This document shows positions 34,375 through 42,604 of a stretch of DNA of 64,000 nt, piece after piece (position 1 is the first letter of the stretch; every line of letters starts with the position of its first letter). The translations under genes and the position numbers were made by a program. The stretch covers positions 1 to 64,000 of the forward strand of contig UQLN01000012.1 in the NCBI GenBank assembly GCA_900541965.1, read 5' to 3'. Source of the DNA: an uncultured Parabacteroides sp. GTDB lineage: Bacteria > Bacteroidota > Bacteroidia > Bacteroidales > Tannerellaceae. The notes under the pieces were generated by a model. It was not told where the DNA came from, did not search any database, and saw only the letters and a list, made by a program, of their open reading frames with translations.

Positions 34375-35570
34375 GGCGTTTGAGCCATCTGGGCGGGCTG
34401 GGGCTTTACCCCCGCAATCTTGTCAATAATGAGAGCAATCGCTCCATTACCAGTAACATTGCAAGCTGTTCCGAAACTGTCCATTGAAATATATAAAGCA
34501 ATCATCAGAGCCTGTAGTGTCTCATTGAAACCTAATATACTTTCCAATATACCCAATGCTGCCATAATAGCTCCTCCCGGTATCCCCGGCGCGGCAACCA
34601 TGGTGATACCCAGCATCATGATAAAGTTTAATATACTTAAGAATGAAACTGGTTGTCCGGTCAAATACATAATAGCTAAAGCACAAGCAAGAATTTTCAT
34701 TGTGCTGCCTGCAAGGTGTATGGTGGAACAAAGTGGGATTACGAAAATAGCAATGCTCTCTCTTACTCCCAGCTTAATGGTTTGAGTCAAAGATACCGGA
34801 ATGCAAGCAGCAGAGGATTGTGTTCCAAGGGCTGTCGCATAGGCAGGCATCATTGTCTTTAATGATTTGAATGGGTTCTTGCCGGATATACTTCCGGCAA
34901 TAAGAAATTGGATAACCAATAACAAAACATGTAAAATGAAAACGACGACAATTACTTTCAGGAACATGCCGATGATGCTTACAACTTGTCCGCTTACTGT
35001 CATATTCAGGAAAATGCCGAAGATATGAAGAGGTAATAATGGAACGATAACCGTATCGATTAATTTTGTAATAATTGCTCCGAAATCCGAGAATCCATCT
35101 TTCAAGGTCGTTTTATCAATGTAACATAATCCGAGCCCGATGGTGAACGAAAGCAAGAGGGCTGTCATAACATCCATCAGTGGTGGCATGGCTATAATAA
35201 AAAGAGGGGTCAAAGAAGCCATGCCTCCAGGTGTATCCAATGCCGTAAGTTCAGGATTTGGGGATAACATATGTGGAAAAATCGAAGAACAACTGAAGTA
35301 GGTAAGTAGACCTGAAAAAATAGTGGAGCCATATGCCAGCAAAGCTGTAATAGCTAATAGTTTACCTGCTCCTTTTCCAAGTTCTGCTATGGCAGGGGTA
35401 ACAAGTCCCAATATGATTAAAGGAATGGAAAATGACAGGAAATTACCGAACAGGGAGTTGAACGTAACAAAAATACGGGCAATCCCATGGGGTAGAAATT
35501 GGCCGAATAATATACCGGCTCCGATGGCAATAACAACTTGCCCCAATAATGAGATTTTTAATTTTTTCAT
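34365..35570 (-). CDS. Dicarboxylate/amino acid:cation symporter, copy 2
   Basis: A 401-residue DAACS carrier, close homologue of copy 1 at 20338-21513 but with the family's usual HP2 loop A-P-G-I-P-G-G. Landmarks are 'YATALGTQSSAACIPVSL' and 'MDSFGTACNVTGNGAI'. It imports an amino acid or dicarboxylate with a cation across the inner membrane; the exact substrate is not evident. It is transcribed alone, ahead of PUL1 in the same direction. The C-terminus carries a short extra tail ('GVKPQPAQMAQTPTV'). The 430-bp gap upstream (35571-36000) shows no gene; a TAAGTTTG element lies 257 bp upstream of the start on the minus strand. Confidence 0.93.
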   Translation of the reverse strand: MKKLKISLLGQVVIAIGAGILFGQFLPHGIARIFVTFNSLFGNFLSFSIPLIILGLVTPAIAELGKGAGKLLAITALLAYGSTIFSGLLTYFSCSSIFPHMLSPNPELTALDTPGGMASLTPLFIIAMPPLMDVMTALLLSFTIGLGLCYIDKTTLKDGFSDFGAIITKLIDTVIVPLLPLHIFGIFLNMTVSGQVVSIIGMFLKVIVVVFILHVLLLVIQFLIAGSISGKNPFKSLKTMMPAYATALGTQSSAACIPVSLTQTIKLGVRESIAIFVIPLCSTIHLAGSTMKILACALAIMYLTGQPVSFLSILNFIMMLGITMVAAPGIPGGAIMAALGILESILGFNETLQALMIALYISMDSFGTACNVTGNGAIALIIDKIAGVKPQPAQMAQTPTV

Positions 35571-35979
35571 TGTATCTTTAATTTAATACCGGGATACAGG
35601 AAGGTTGTCCATGTATAACGGTTTCCAGGTTAGTTGGAAATAATGAGTTTATAGAAAGGGCCTGGTAGGCTATGATTTGAATTTACTTTTGGAGGTGCGG
35701 ATTGTCACTGAAAAAAGGGACATTGATCTGGAAGTAGAAAGCAGTGGCATAAAGAGAACGGTGCTCATGCCGGTTAATTGTCTTTTTCATTGTATTTTAT
35801 GTGTTTCTTTGGGTTAATTATGGCTACAAACTTAATGAAAAAAATAGTTGGCTATCAATGCCTGCTTATTGGTTTTAAGTTTCTTTTTGTGTTTTTATGA
35901 GGTCATTCCTAAGTAATCTCTGAATGAAGATATTAACAGGATATTTGACGGATGAATATAAGGATTGTCGAAAATGTAT

Positions 35980-35987
35980 TACTTTTG
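35980..35987 (+). promoter_or_regulatory. Promoter -7 element for PAP2 gene
   Basis: TACTTTTG matches TAnnTTTG and sits only 14 bp ahead of the TTG start at 36001, so the mRNA would have almost no leader. Confidence 0.5.
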
Positions 35988-36000
35988 CCGTTAAAATAAA

Positions 36001-37233
36001 TTGACTGTTTTAATAAGCGTTTTATGCTTGGTTTCCACATTTGCTTCTGCTCAGATCGATTCTTCTTTTTATCGTTCGTTAGTAAAGGAAAAGACGTTTC
36101 CCTCCCGGCTCGATAAAATAACATCGTCAAAGGCTTACCAGATGACGTGTGTCGGTGTGCCTTTGGTGGTAGGAGGGTTGATACTGAAGCCAACGGATAC
36201 CCAATTTAGAAATCTTAGAAATTCATATATTCCTGGTTTTCGTAATCCTTATGATGATTATTTGCAATATGCTCCTGCCGCAGTGATGTTGGGATTGAAG
36301 CTCGGTGGGGTAGAAAGTCGCAGTTCGTGGCCCAGGATGCTGGTGTCTGATGCTTTTTCCGTGGGGGTTATGGCATTAGTTGTCAATGTGATTAAACATT
36401 CGGCATCGGTTACCCGCCCTGATGATTCAAATGACCATTCGTTCCCTTCCGGGCATACGGCAACTGCATTTATGGCGGCAACAATGATGCATAAGGAATA
36501 TGGCGGAAGAAGCCCGTGGTATAGTATTGGAGCCTATACGGTAGCAACTGCAACCGGACTGAGCCGTATAGCAAATAATAAGCATTGGTTGAGTGATGTA
36601 ATGGTGGGGGCCGGTATTGGTATCCTTTCTACGGAATTGGGATATTTCCTTGCGGATCTGATTTTTAAAGAGAAAGGTATTACTCATTTTCCAGTTTATG
36701 AAAATCGGTTCGATGAGGATTACAGGCCTTCTTTTGCCGGGGTTAATTTAGGTCTTAACTTTATGTTGGGAGCTGTAAATTTGCCTGATGGTTCTGAAAT
36801 GAAAATGTCAACCGGTAGCAGTGCCGGGTTGGAAGGTGCTTATTTTTTCACTCCCAATTGGGGTGTCGGCGGACGTTTTTCTTTGGCTTATTCGCCTTTA
36901 TCAGTCAACGGTGTAGAGGAAAATAATGCGTTGAATACACTTTCAGGGGCAGTTGGTGCTTATTATTCGTATCCTGTTACATCTCGAATATTGCTTGGAA
37001 CAAAAGCTTTGCTGGGATATGCTCATTATAATAAATGTACATTATCAACAATGGATATAGGGGCAACAGGGGGCATGACTTTCGGAACCGGGATTTCTGT
37101 AAGTTTTCTTCTTAAACATAATTTAGGCATGAAGATTTTCGGAGATTATAATTTGCTGCCTCCGGTAAGCCGTGATTTGAATAAAGTTCAACATCTGCTG
37201 GTTGCTGGTGCTTCTGCAAATATCCTGTTCTGA
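36001..37233 (+). CDS. PAP2 phosphatase fused to an outer-membrane-barrel-like domain
   Basis: A 410-residue exported protein. The PAP2 acid-phosphatase signature is complete: K132 and R139-P ('KHSASVTRP'), 'PSGH' at 149-152, and 'SRIANNKHWLSD' with His195 and Asp199. The family dephosphorylates lipid phosphates such as undecaprenyl-PP or lipid A. Residues ~245-410 ('FAGVNLGLNFMLGAVNLPDG', 'GVGGRFSLAYSP', final 'VAGASANILF') form alternating strands of an outer-membrane barrel. The start is a TTG with a stop codon three codons upstream; the predicted signal 'LISVLCLVSTFASAQ' lacks a basic N-terminus. No in-frame ATG precedes residue 48. The start is therefore doubtful. Confidence 0.82.
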   Translation: MTVLISVLCLVSTFASAQIDSSFYRSLVKEKTFPSRLDKITSSKAYQMTCVGVPLVVGGLILKPTDTQFRNLRNSYIPGFRNPYDDYLQYAPAAVMLGLKLGGVESRSSWPRMLVSDAFSVGVMALVVNVIKHSASVTRPDDSNDHSFPSGHTATAFMAATMMHKEYGGRSPWYSIGAYTVATATGLSRIANNKHWLSDVMVGAGIGILSTELGYFLADLIFKEKGITHFPVYENRFDEDYRPSFAGVNLGLNFMLGAVNLPDGSEMKMSTGSSAGLEGAYFFTPNWGVGGRFSLAYSPLSVNGVEENNALNTLSGAVGAYYSYPVTSRILLGTKALLGYAHYNKCTLSTMDIGATGGMTFGTGISVSFLLKHNLGMKIFGDYNLLPPVSRDLNKVQHLLVAGASANILF

Positions 37234-37387
37234 TATGGATAATAGTGAAACTCCGTATTGGCATTTTACTGATTATTTTAACACATTTAGATAAATAAAT
37301 CGTTTTCAAATGCGGGAATCCGAAAATATTTACTTTAATTTGTGACTTGATAAGGACGTATTTATCCTTTTCTTAAATGAATAGAAT

Positions 37388-39271
37388 ATGAAGGACACTC
37401 AGGACACTAATTTACCAATCGAGGAAACTGGTAAATTGGAAGAAGCTAAAGCACCGGAAACAACTCCGGAAAACATAACAGGTGAAGTTGTGAAAGATGA
37501 AGAATCGGGCACAGCTACTGATGTGGAAAACGAAGAGGTTAGTGAAGAAACAATGATTGCTGCCGGAAAGTTATCAAAAGAAGAAATTCTGGAGAAATTA
37601 TCCGAGTTGGTTGGTGCTGCTGCAGAAGTAACTCGTAATGAGATAGAAGCTCTTAAACAGGCTTATTATAAAATCCGCCGTAATGAAGTGGAAGAAATGA
37701 AAAAAGAATTTCTTGAAAACGGGGGAGAAGAAAGCGAGTTTGTATCATCTGAGGACCCTGCTGAATCTAAAATAAAAGAATTTCTGGCTGTATATAAAGA
37801 AAAAAGAGCAGCACTTCTTGCTGAAGAAGAACGTCAGAAGGAAGCTAATTATGCTTTAAAACTCCAATTAATCGAACAACTGAAAACCCTGAGCGAAAGT
37901 CAGGATGATTTTAATAAGTTATACAGTGACTTCAAGGATATCCAGCAAAGATGGAAAGAAGTAAAGGATGTTCCTCAAGAACATGTGAATGAACTATGGA
38001 AAAGTTACCAGCTTTATAGCGAGAAATTTTATGATATTATCAAAATAAATAATCAGTTCCGTGACTATGATTTCAGAAAAAATCTGGAATTAAAAACGGC
38101 TCTTTGTGAAGCTGTTGAGAAGTTGCAGAACGAACCGGATGTAGTATCTGCTTTCCATCAATTGCAAAAACTGCATCAGCAGTGGCGCGAAATCGGTCCG
38201 GTGGCTAAGGAGTTGCGTGAAGATTTGTGGGCACGCTTTAAAGCTGCTTCCACGGTTATCAATAAACGCCATCAGGAACATTTTGAAGGTTTGAAGGCAA
38301 AGGAAGAAGAGAATCTGAAAGAAAAGACTGCTATCTGTGAAGAAATAGAAGGCATCGACTTTACTGTTCTTAAATCATTTAAGGATTGGGAAGAAAAGAG
38401 CAAAGAGGTGATTGCTTTGCAGGCAAAATGGAAAACCATCGGTTTTGCTCCGAAAAAATCGAATGTCAAGATTTTCGAACGTTTTCGTGCTGCATGTGAT
38501 GCCTATTTCAATCGTAAAGGTGAATTCTACAAGGATATAAAAGCCGAGATGGAAAAGAATCTCGAGCTGAAAAAAGCCTTGTGTGAAAAAGCTGAAGCAT
38601 TGAAAGACAGTACTGACTGGAAGAATACGACAGACAAAATGATTGCTCTTCAAAAAGAATGGAAGACGATCGGTTCTGTAGCGCGTAAACATTCGGATGC
38701 TGTATGGAAACGTTTTATCTCTGCTTGTGATTATTTCTTTGAACAGAAAAATAAGAATGTTTCTTCACAGAAGAGTGTGGAGCAGGCAAATTTGGTTGCA
38801 AAGAAAGAATTGATCCAGAAGATTCATGCAATAGAGGAAACGGACCATGATGAAGCTGTAGCAACTTTGAAAGGTTATATGGCAGAATGGAATGCCATCG
38901 GGCATGTTCCGTTTAAAGAAAAAGATAAGATATACAAAGAATATCACGAAGCTGTGGATGCACAATTCGACCGTTTGAAAGTTGACATGAACGACCGGAA
39001 GATGCAGACGTACCGTAGTTCGCTGAATGATATGGGAAACAGTGAAAGAGGTAAAGGTAAACTTTACGGCGAACGGGAAAAGCTGATGAGAATGTATGAA
39101 AGGATGAAGAATGAACTTCAGACCTACGAAAACAATATCGGTTTCCTTAGCGTTTCCTCTAAAGGCGGAGGCGGTTTACTGAAAGAAATGGAACGAAAAA
39201 TTGAAAAGCTGAAAAGCGAAATGGAGCTGGCAATCAAAAAGATTGACGCTATAGACGAAAATTTGGAATAA
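37388..39271 (+). CDS. DUF349 repeat protein
   Basis: A 627-residue soluble protein, strongly charged and helical. Repeats with the DUF349 core ('DLWARFKAASTVINKRHQEHFE', 'IFERFRAACDAYFNRKGEFY', 'AVWKRFISACDYFFEQKN') appear about five times from residue 150 to 540, each about 70 residues, and a C-terminal coiled coil follows (~575-625, 'LLKEMERKIEKLKSEMELAIKK'-type). The N-terminal 80 residues are acidic and disordered. The family's role is unknown. It ends in a clear intrinsic terminator and has no operon partners. Confidence 0.9.
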   Translation: MKDTQDTNLPIEETGKLEEAKAPETTPENITGEVVKDEESGTATDVENEEVSEETMIAAGKLSKEEILEKLSELVGAAAEVTRNEIEALKQAYYKIRRNEVEEMKKEFLENGGEESEFVSSEDPAESKIKEFLAVYKEKRAALLAEEERQKEANYALKLQLIEQLKTLSESQDDFNKLYSDFKDIQQRWKEVKDVPQEHVNELWKSYQLYSEKFYDIIKINNQFRDYDFRKNLELKTALCEAVEKLQNEPDVVSAFHQLQKLHQQWREIGPVAKELREDLWARFKAASTVINKRHQEHFEGLKAKEEENLKEKTAICEEIEGIDFTVLKSFKDWEEKSKEVIALQAKWKTIGFAPKKSNVKIFERFRAACDAYFNRKGEFYKDIKAEMEKNLELKKALCEKAEALKDSTDWKNTTDKMIALQKEWKTIGSVARKHSDAVWKRFISACDYFFEQKNKNVSSQKSVEQANLVAKKELIQKIHAIEETDHDEAVATLKGYMAEWNAIGHVPFKEKDKIYKEYHEAVDAQFDRLKVDMNDRKMQTYRSSLNDMGNSERGKGKLYGEREKLMRMYERMKNELQTYENNIGFLSVSSKGGGGLLKEMERKIEKLKSEMELAIKKIDAIDENLE

Positions 39272-39279
39272 CAGTATAG

Positions 39280-39311
39280 GAAGCCGTCCTTTAAAAGACG
39301 GCTTCTTTTTT
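39280..39311 (+). terminator. Intrinsic terminator after DUF349 gene
   Basis: GAAGCCGTC (39280-39288) pairs with GACGGCTTC (39297-39305), followed by six T. It sits only 12 bp ahead of the next ATG. Confidence 0.85.
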
Positions 39312-39322
39312 GCTTATAGTAT

Positions 39323-40531
39323 ATGGAATCTCTATTACATTATTTTAATCCGGGGCATGAAGCGGCCGTTCTGAGTGGCTCTCTTAATTATACGCCTTCG
39401 ATTAATGTTCGCCGTATGATACGGGAACTGTCTTATTTGCCCGTATGGTATGCTGACCCTGAAGATTATGTTTATGTGGAGGAAATTAATGCTCCGCGTT
39501 TTTTCTCCTTACTGCCGAAAGAGTTTAAGCCTTTTGCATCGGTTATAACGAAAGACGGTTTATTCTCCCAAGCGGATTCTTTGCCGGAACTTATTGCTGC
39601 CCCCTGGGGGATGTCTCCACAAAGCTTGGGGGTATATGATAAATTAAAGAAAAACTGTAATCTATCGCTTTCCATTCCGGACTGGAAAGATGAGTACCGG
39701 ATATTAACCGGACGCCAGACTGCGGCGGTCTGCCTGGATAAGATACGTGAATCTTTACCGGATATGCAAATTCCGGTTTCTCCTAAGTTTTGTACAAAAA
39801 TACATGAAGTGGAGAAGTATCTGTTTTTACAGAATGCCCCGTTCGTTTTGAAAACGCCTTACTCTTCGTCTGGCAGGGGGCTTTTATGGTTGACAGAAAG
39901 GAAACTGTCTCCTAAAGACCGTACCTGGATAGAAGGTGCTATCAAAAAACAGGGGATGGTCAGTATCGAATGTGCTTTAAATAAATATCAGGATTTTGCT
40001 ATGGAGTTTTATTCCGATGGGGATGGGAATGTGCGGTATGAAGGCCTTTCCGTATTTGGCTCCGGGGCAAGAGGTGCGTATGCAGGAAATGTATTGGGTA
40101 GCCAGGACTATCTGAACAGCTTTTTTGTAGAGAACTTCGGGGAAACTCTTTTTGAGCAGATAAGAGAGGCGGTCCGTAAAGCCGTACAGGATATTTATGG
40201 TAAGGTTTACACGGGGTATTTGGGAGTTGACATGCTTGTCTATCGCAAAGCAGATGAATCGTTTGCCATTCATCCTTGCATTGAAGTAAATATGCGTTAT
40301 ACAATGGGAATGCTGGCTCTTCGTTTGAGCCAGAAGTATCTGGCACCGGGTGCGCGTGGTGATTTTAGTATTACTTATACGAGTCGTTCCGGAGAGGCAT
40401 ATGAAAACCATAGTTTTATGAAAAAAGCTTATCCGCTTGAGCTGGAAAACGGAAAAATAAAGGAAGGGTATTTGTCTTTATGCCCTGTAACTAAGGAGAC
40501 AGGGTACAGGGCTTATATGCTGATATTTTAG
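39323..40531 (+). CDS. ATP-grasp-like protein of unknown function
   Basis: A 402-residue cytoplasmic protein. The segment 'FVLKTPYSSSGRGLLWLT' (~174-191) is an ATP-grasp glycine-rich lid, and 'FAIHPCIEVNMRYTMGMLALRL' (~317-338) has the Glu/Asn metal-ligand pattern of that fold, so an ATP-dependent carboxylate-amine ligase activity is likely. The first 40 residues ('YFNPGHEAAVLSG', 'RRMIRELSYLPVWYADPEDY') do not match a named family I know. It is a single-gene unit starting 12 bp after a terminator, and its substrate is unknown. It lies between unrelated housekeeping genes. Confidence 0.75.
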   Translation: MESLLHYFNPGHEAAVLSGSLNYTPSINVRRMIRELSYLPVWYADPEDYVYVEEINAPRFFSLLPKEFKPFASVITKDGLFSQADSLPELIAAPWGMSPQSLGVYDKLKKNCNLSLSIPDWKDEYRILTGRQTAAVCLDKIRESLPDMQIPVSPKFCTKIHEVEKYLFLQNAPFVLKTPYSSSGRGLLWLTERKLSPKDRTWIEGAIKKQGMVSIECALNKYQDFAMEFYSDGDGNVRYEGLSVFGSGARGAYAGNVLGSQDYLNSFFVENFGETLFEQIREAVRKAVQDIYGKVYTGYLGVDMLVYRKADESFAIHPCIEVNMRYTMGMLALRLSQKYLAPGARGDFSITYTSRSGEAYENHSFMKKAYPLELENGKIKEGYLSLCPVTKETGYRAYMLIF

Positions 40532-40600
40532 ATTTTTCATTATCCCAATGTTTTATTTTATTAGTCAAAAGGCTCGGATATTGCAGGAAAGATATAAAAA

Positions 40601-40626
40601 AGGGTTGTTTTAGTAAAAACAACCCT
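40601..40626 (-). terminator. Terminator of the folE operon
   Basis: Arms AGGGTTGTTTT (40601-40611) and AAAACAACCCT (40616-40626) with a 4-nt loop; on the minus strand a T-rich tail follows. Confidence 0.75.
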
Positions 40627-40653
40627 GCTTACAATTTTCCGGCTATCGGATAT

Positions 40654-41247
40654 TTAGCGGTTACTCCGGATATAATTCATAAATTCTTCCCTTGTTTTGG
40701 CTTGTTGGAATACACCGGTAAAGTCTGCTGTAGTTGTTTGGGAGTTTTGTTTTTCTACACCACGCATTTGCATACACATATGTTGTGCCTCGATAACAAC
40801 CATTACACCGAGGGGGTCGAGTGTTTTCTGGATACAGTCTTTAATCTGCATGGTCATTCGTTCCTGGATTTGCAGGCGGCGGGCAAAGATGTCTACTACA
40901 CGGGGAATTTTACTTAGTCCGGTGATATAATGTTTAGGAATATAAGCAACGTGTGCTTTGCCGAAGAAAGGCAGCATATGATGCTCGCAGAGCGAATAGA
41001 AGTCTATGTTAACAACAGCAACCATCTGCTTGTAGTCCTCTTCTTTAAACATTGCGGAAGATAATACAGCACCCGGATCTTCGTGATATCCTTTTGTCAG
41101 GAATTGCATGGCTTTGGCTACACGTATAGGCGTTTTAATCAGGCCTTCACGGTCTACATCTTCTCCAAGCAGATTGATAATGCTTTTATAATGGCTTGCA
41201 AGCTCTTCACGTTCCTGCAATGTGTTTTCGTTTTCTTCAATCATCAT
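40654..41247 (-). CDS. folE: GTP cyclohydrolase I
   Basis: A 197-residue type IA GTP cyclohydrolase, which converts GTP to dihydroneopterin triphosphate at the start of folate synthesis. The zinc-binding 'SLCEHHMLPFFGKAHVAYIP' near residues 85-104 and 'QIQERMTMQIKDCIQ' plus 'EAQHMCMQMRGVEKQNS' near 155-170 are present, including the second Cys ligand. Its start overlaps the SPOR gene stop by one base, so they are coupled. It is last in the DUF1599-DoxX-tpiA-SPOR-folE cluster. Confidence 0.97.
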   Translation of the reverse strand: MMIEENENTLQEREELASHYKSIINLLGEDVDREGLIKTPIRVAKAMQFLTKGYHEDPGAVLSSAMFKEEDYKQMVAVVNIDFYSLCEHHMLPFFGKAHVAYIPKHYITGLSKIPRVVDIFARRLQIQERMTMQIKDCIQKTLDPLGVMVVIEAQHMCMQMRGVEKQNSQTTTADFTGVFQQAKTREEFMNYIRSNR

Positions 41248-41744
41248 TAATTCAGCGGGATTTTAACTTCTTCCTTTACGATATACATTTCTTTTTTGTA
41301 AGCTGGAAATGCATCCATCAATAAGCGTTGCATCCGGTACGCTTCTTCGTGTGTCCGGAAGTCTCCGACACGCAGTTTCCAGAAAGGAGCATTGTAAGTA
41401 ACATAAGTCGGGACATCCGGAAATAAGTCCTTTATTTCTTTTTCTTTCCGGAAGGCTTCGTCTTTGGATTTACGCTGGTTGTTACCGGAGAAAACCTGTG
41501 TACGGTATCCCTGTATTTTCAGGAAAGATTCGTCACCGCTTTGTTCCACGTCAGCCCCTTTTTTATGTGCTCCTACCAGGTTACGGATAGCATCTGATTG
41601 GTGTATATCTACCTGCCCTTTTCCTGCACCACCCGCTTCCATTGCATCAAATATGGTCTGATAGGAATCGTTGGTAGTTTGTGCGGACAGAGAGAATGCT
41701 CCAAACAACAAACAAAATGATAAGATGTAATATATTCGTTTCAT
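41247..41744 (-). CDS. SPOR domain-containing exported protein
   Basis: A 165-residue protein with a signal peptide (MKRIYYILSF...LSAQ) and a C-terminal SPOR-type fold (~75-155, 'GYRTQVFSGNNQRKSKDEAFR' to 'YRMQRLLMDAFP'), which binds denuded peptidoglycan. It may act in cell-wall or septum dynamics. It overlaps folE by one base and follows tpiA by 65 bp, which contains the tpiA hairpin. Confidence 0.85.
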   Translation of the reverse strand: MKRIYYILSFCLLFGAFSLSAQTTNDSYQTIFDAMEAGGAGKGQVDIHQSDAIRNLVGAHKKGADVEQSGDESFLKIQGYRTQVFSGNNQRKSKDEAFRKEKEIKDLFPDVPTYVTYNAPFWKLRVGDFRTHEEAYRMQRLLMDAFPAYKKEMYIVKEEVKIPLN

Positions 41745-41757
41745 ATCGGATATATCA

Positions 41758-41800
41758 GAAGGTGTTGCAAAAGTTCAGGATTGAATCTTGCAACACCTTC
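41758..41800. terminator. Hairpin after tpiA
   Basis: Perfect 13-bp arms (GAAGGTGTTGCAA at 41758-41770, TTGCAACACCTTC at 41788-41800) between tpiA and the SPOR gene. Confidence 0.65.
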
Positions 41801-41809
41801 AAAATGGAT

Positions 41810-42571
41810 TTATTTATCAAAAGCTTCGATAATAGGCATGAATTTATCAACAGACAGAGAAGCACCACCGATCAAGCCACCGTCTACGTTCGGTTTAGAG
41901 AACAGTTCTTTGGCATTGCTGGCATTACAGCTTCCACCATACAGGATTGTGCAGTTTTCAGCAATTTCGTTACCATATTTAGCAGCTAAAGTGGCACGGA
42001 TATGAGCATGGATTTCTTCAGCCTGATCTGAAGTTGCAGTTTTACCTGTACCGATAGCCCAAACCGGTTCGTAAGCTAATACGATTTTAGCGAAATCTTC
42101 AGCAGAAAGGTCGAATAAAGAACCTGCAATCTGAGCATCTACGACTTCGAAGTGCTTGCCTGCTTCTCTTTCTTCCAATACTTCGCCAATGCAGAAGATA
42201 GGAGTCAAACCGTTAGCTAAAGCTAATTCTACTTTTGTTTTCAGGATTTCCGGAGTTTCGTGGTAATAAGCACGTCTTTCAGAGTGGCCTAAAATTACAT
42301 ATTTAGCACCAGTAGAGGCAACCATAGAAGCAGAAACTTCACCTGTGTAAGCGCCGGAAACTTTATCTGCACAGTTTTCAGCAGCAACACCGATTTTGTT
42401 TGTATCGATAGCAGCAGCAACACTTGCAAGATGAGTGAACGGAGTACCGATAATTACATCGCAATTAGTAGTTTTACCTTTAAGAGCTTCATCTAAACCT
42501 TTTGCCAAAGCAAGACCTTCGGGAAGAGTAGTGTTCATCTTCCAGTTACCTGCAACAATATTCTTTCTCAT
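41810..42571 (-). CDS. tpiA: Triosephosphate isomerase
   Basis: A 253-residue glycolytic enzyme interconverting dihydroxyacetone phosphate and glyceraldehyde 3-phosphate. 'NWKMNTT' (with Lys12) near the start, 'ILGHSERR' with the catalytic His near 100, the catalytic Glu in 'LAYEPVWAIGTGKTAT' near 175, and the phosphate-gripping 'GGSCNASNAKELF' and 'GLIGGASL' are all present. It sits second from last in the cluster, with a normal length. Confidence 0.98.
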   Translation of the reverse strand: MRKNIVAGNWKMNTTLPEGLALAKGLDEALKGKTTNCDVIIGTPFTHLASVAAAIDTNKIGVAAENCADKVSGAYTGEVSASMVASTGAKYVILGHSERRAYYHETPEILKTKVELALANGLTPIFCIGEVLEEREAGKHFEVVDAQIAGSLFDLSAEDFAKIVLAYEPVWAIGTGKTATSDQAEEIHAHIRATLAAKYGNEIAENCTILYGGSCNASNAKELFSKPNVDGGLIGGASLSVDKFMPIIEAFDK

Positions 42572-42604
42572 GACTTAATTAATTAAATATATAATACAAA
42601 TAAA

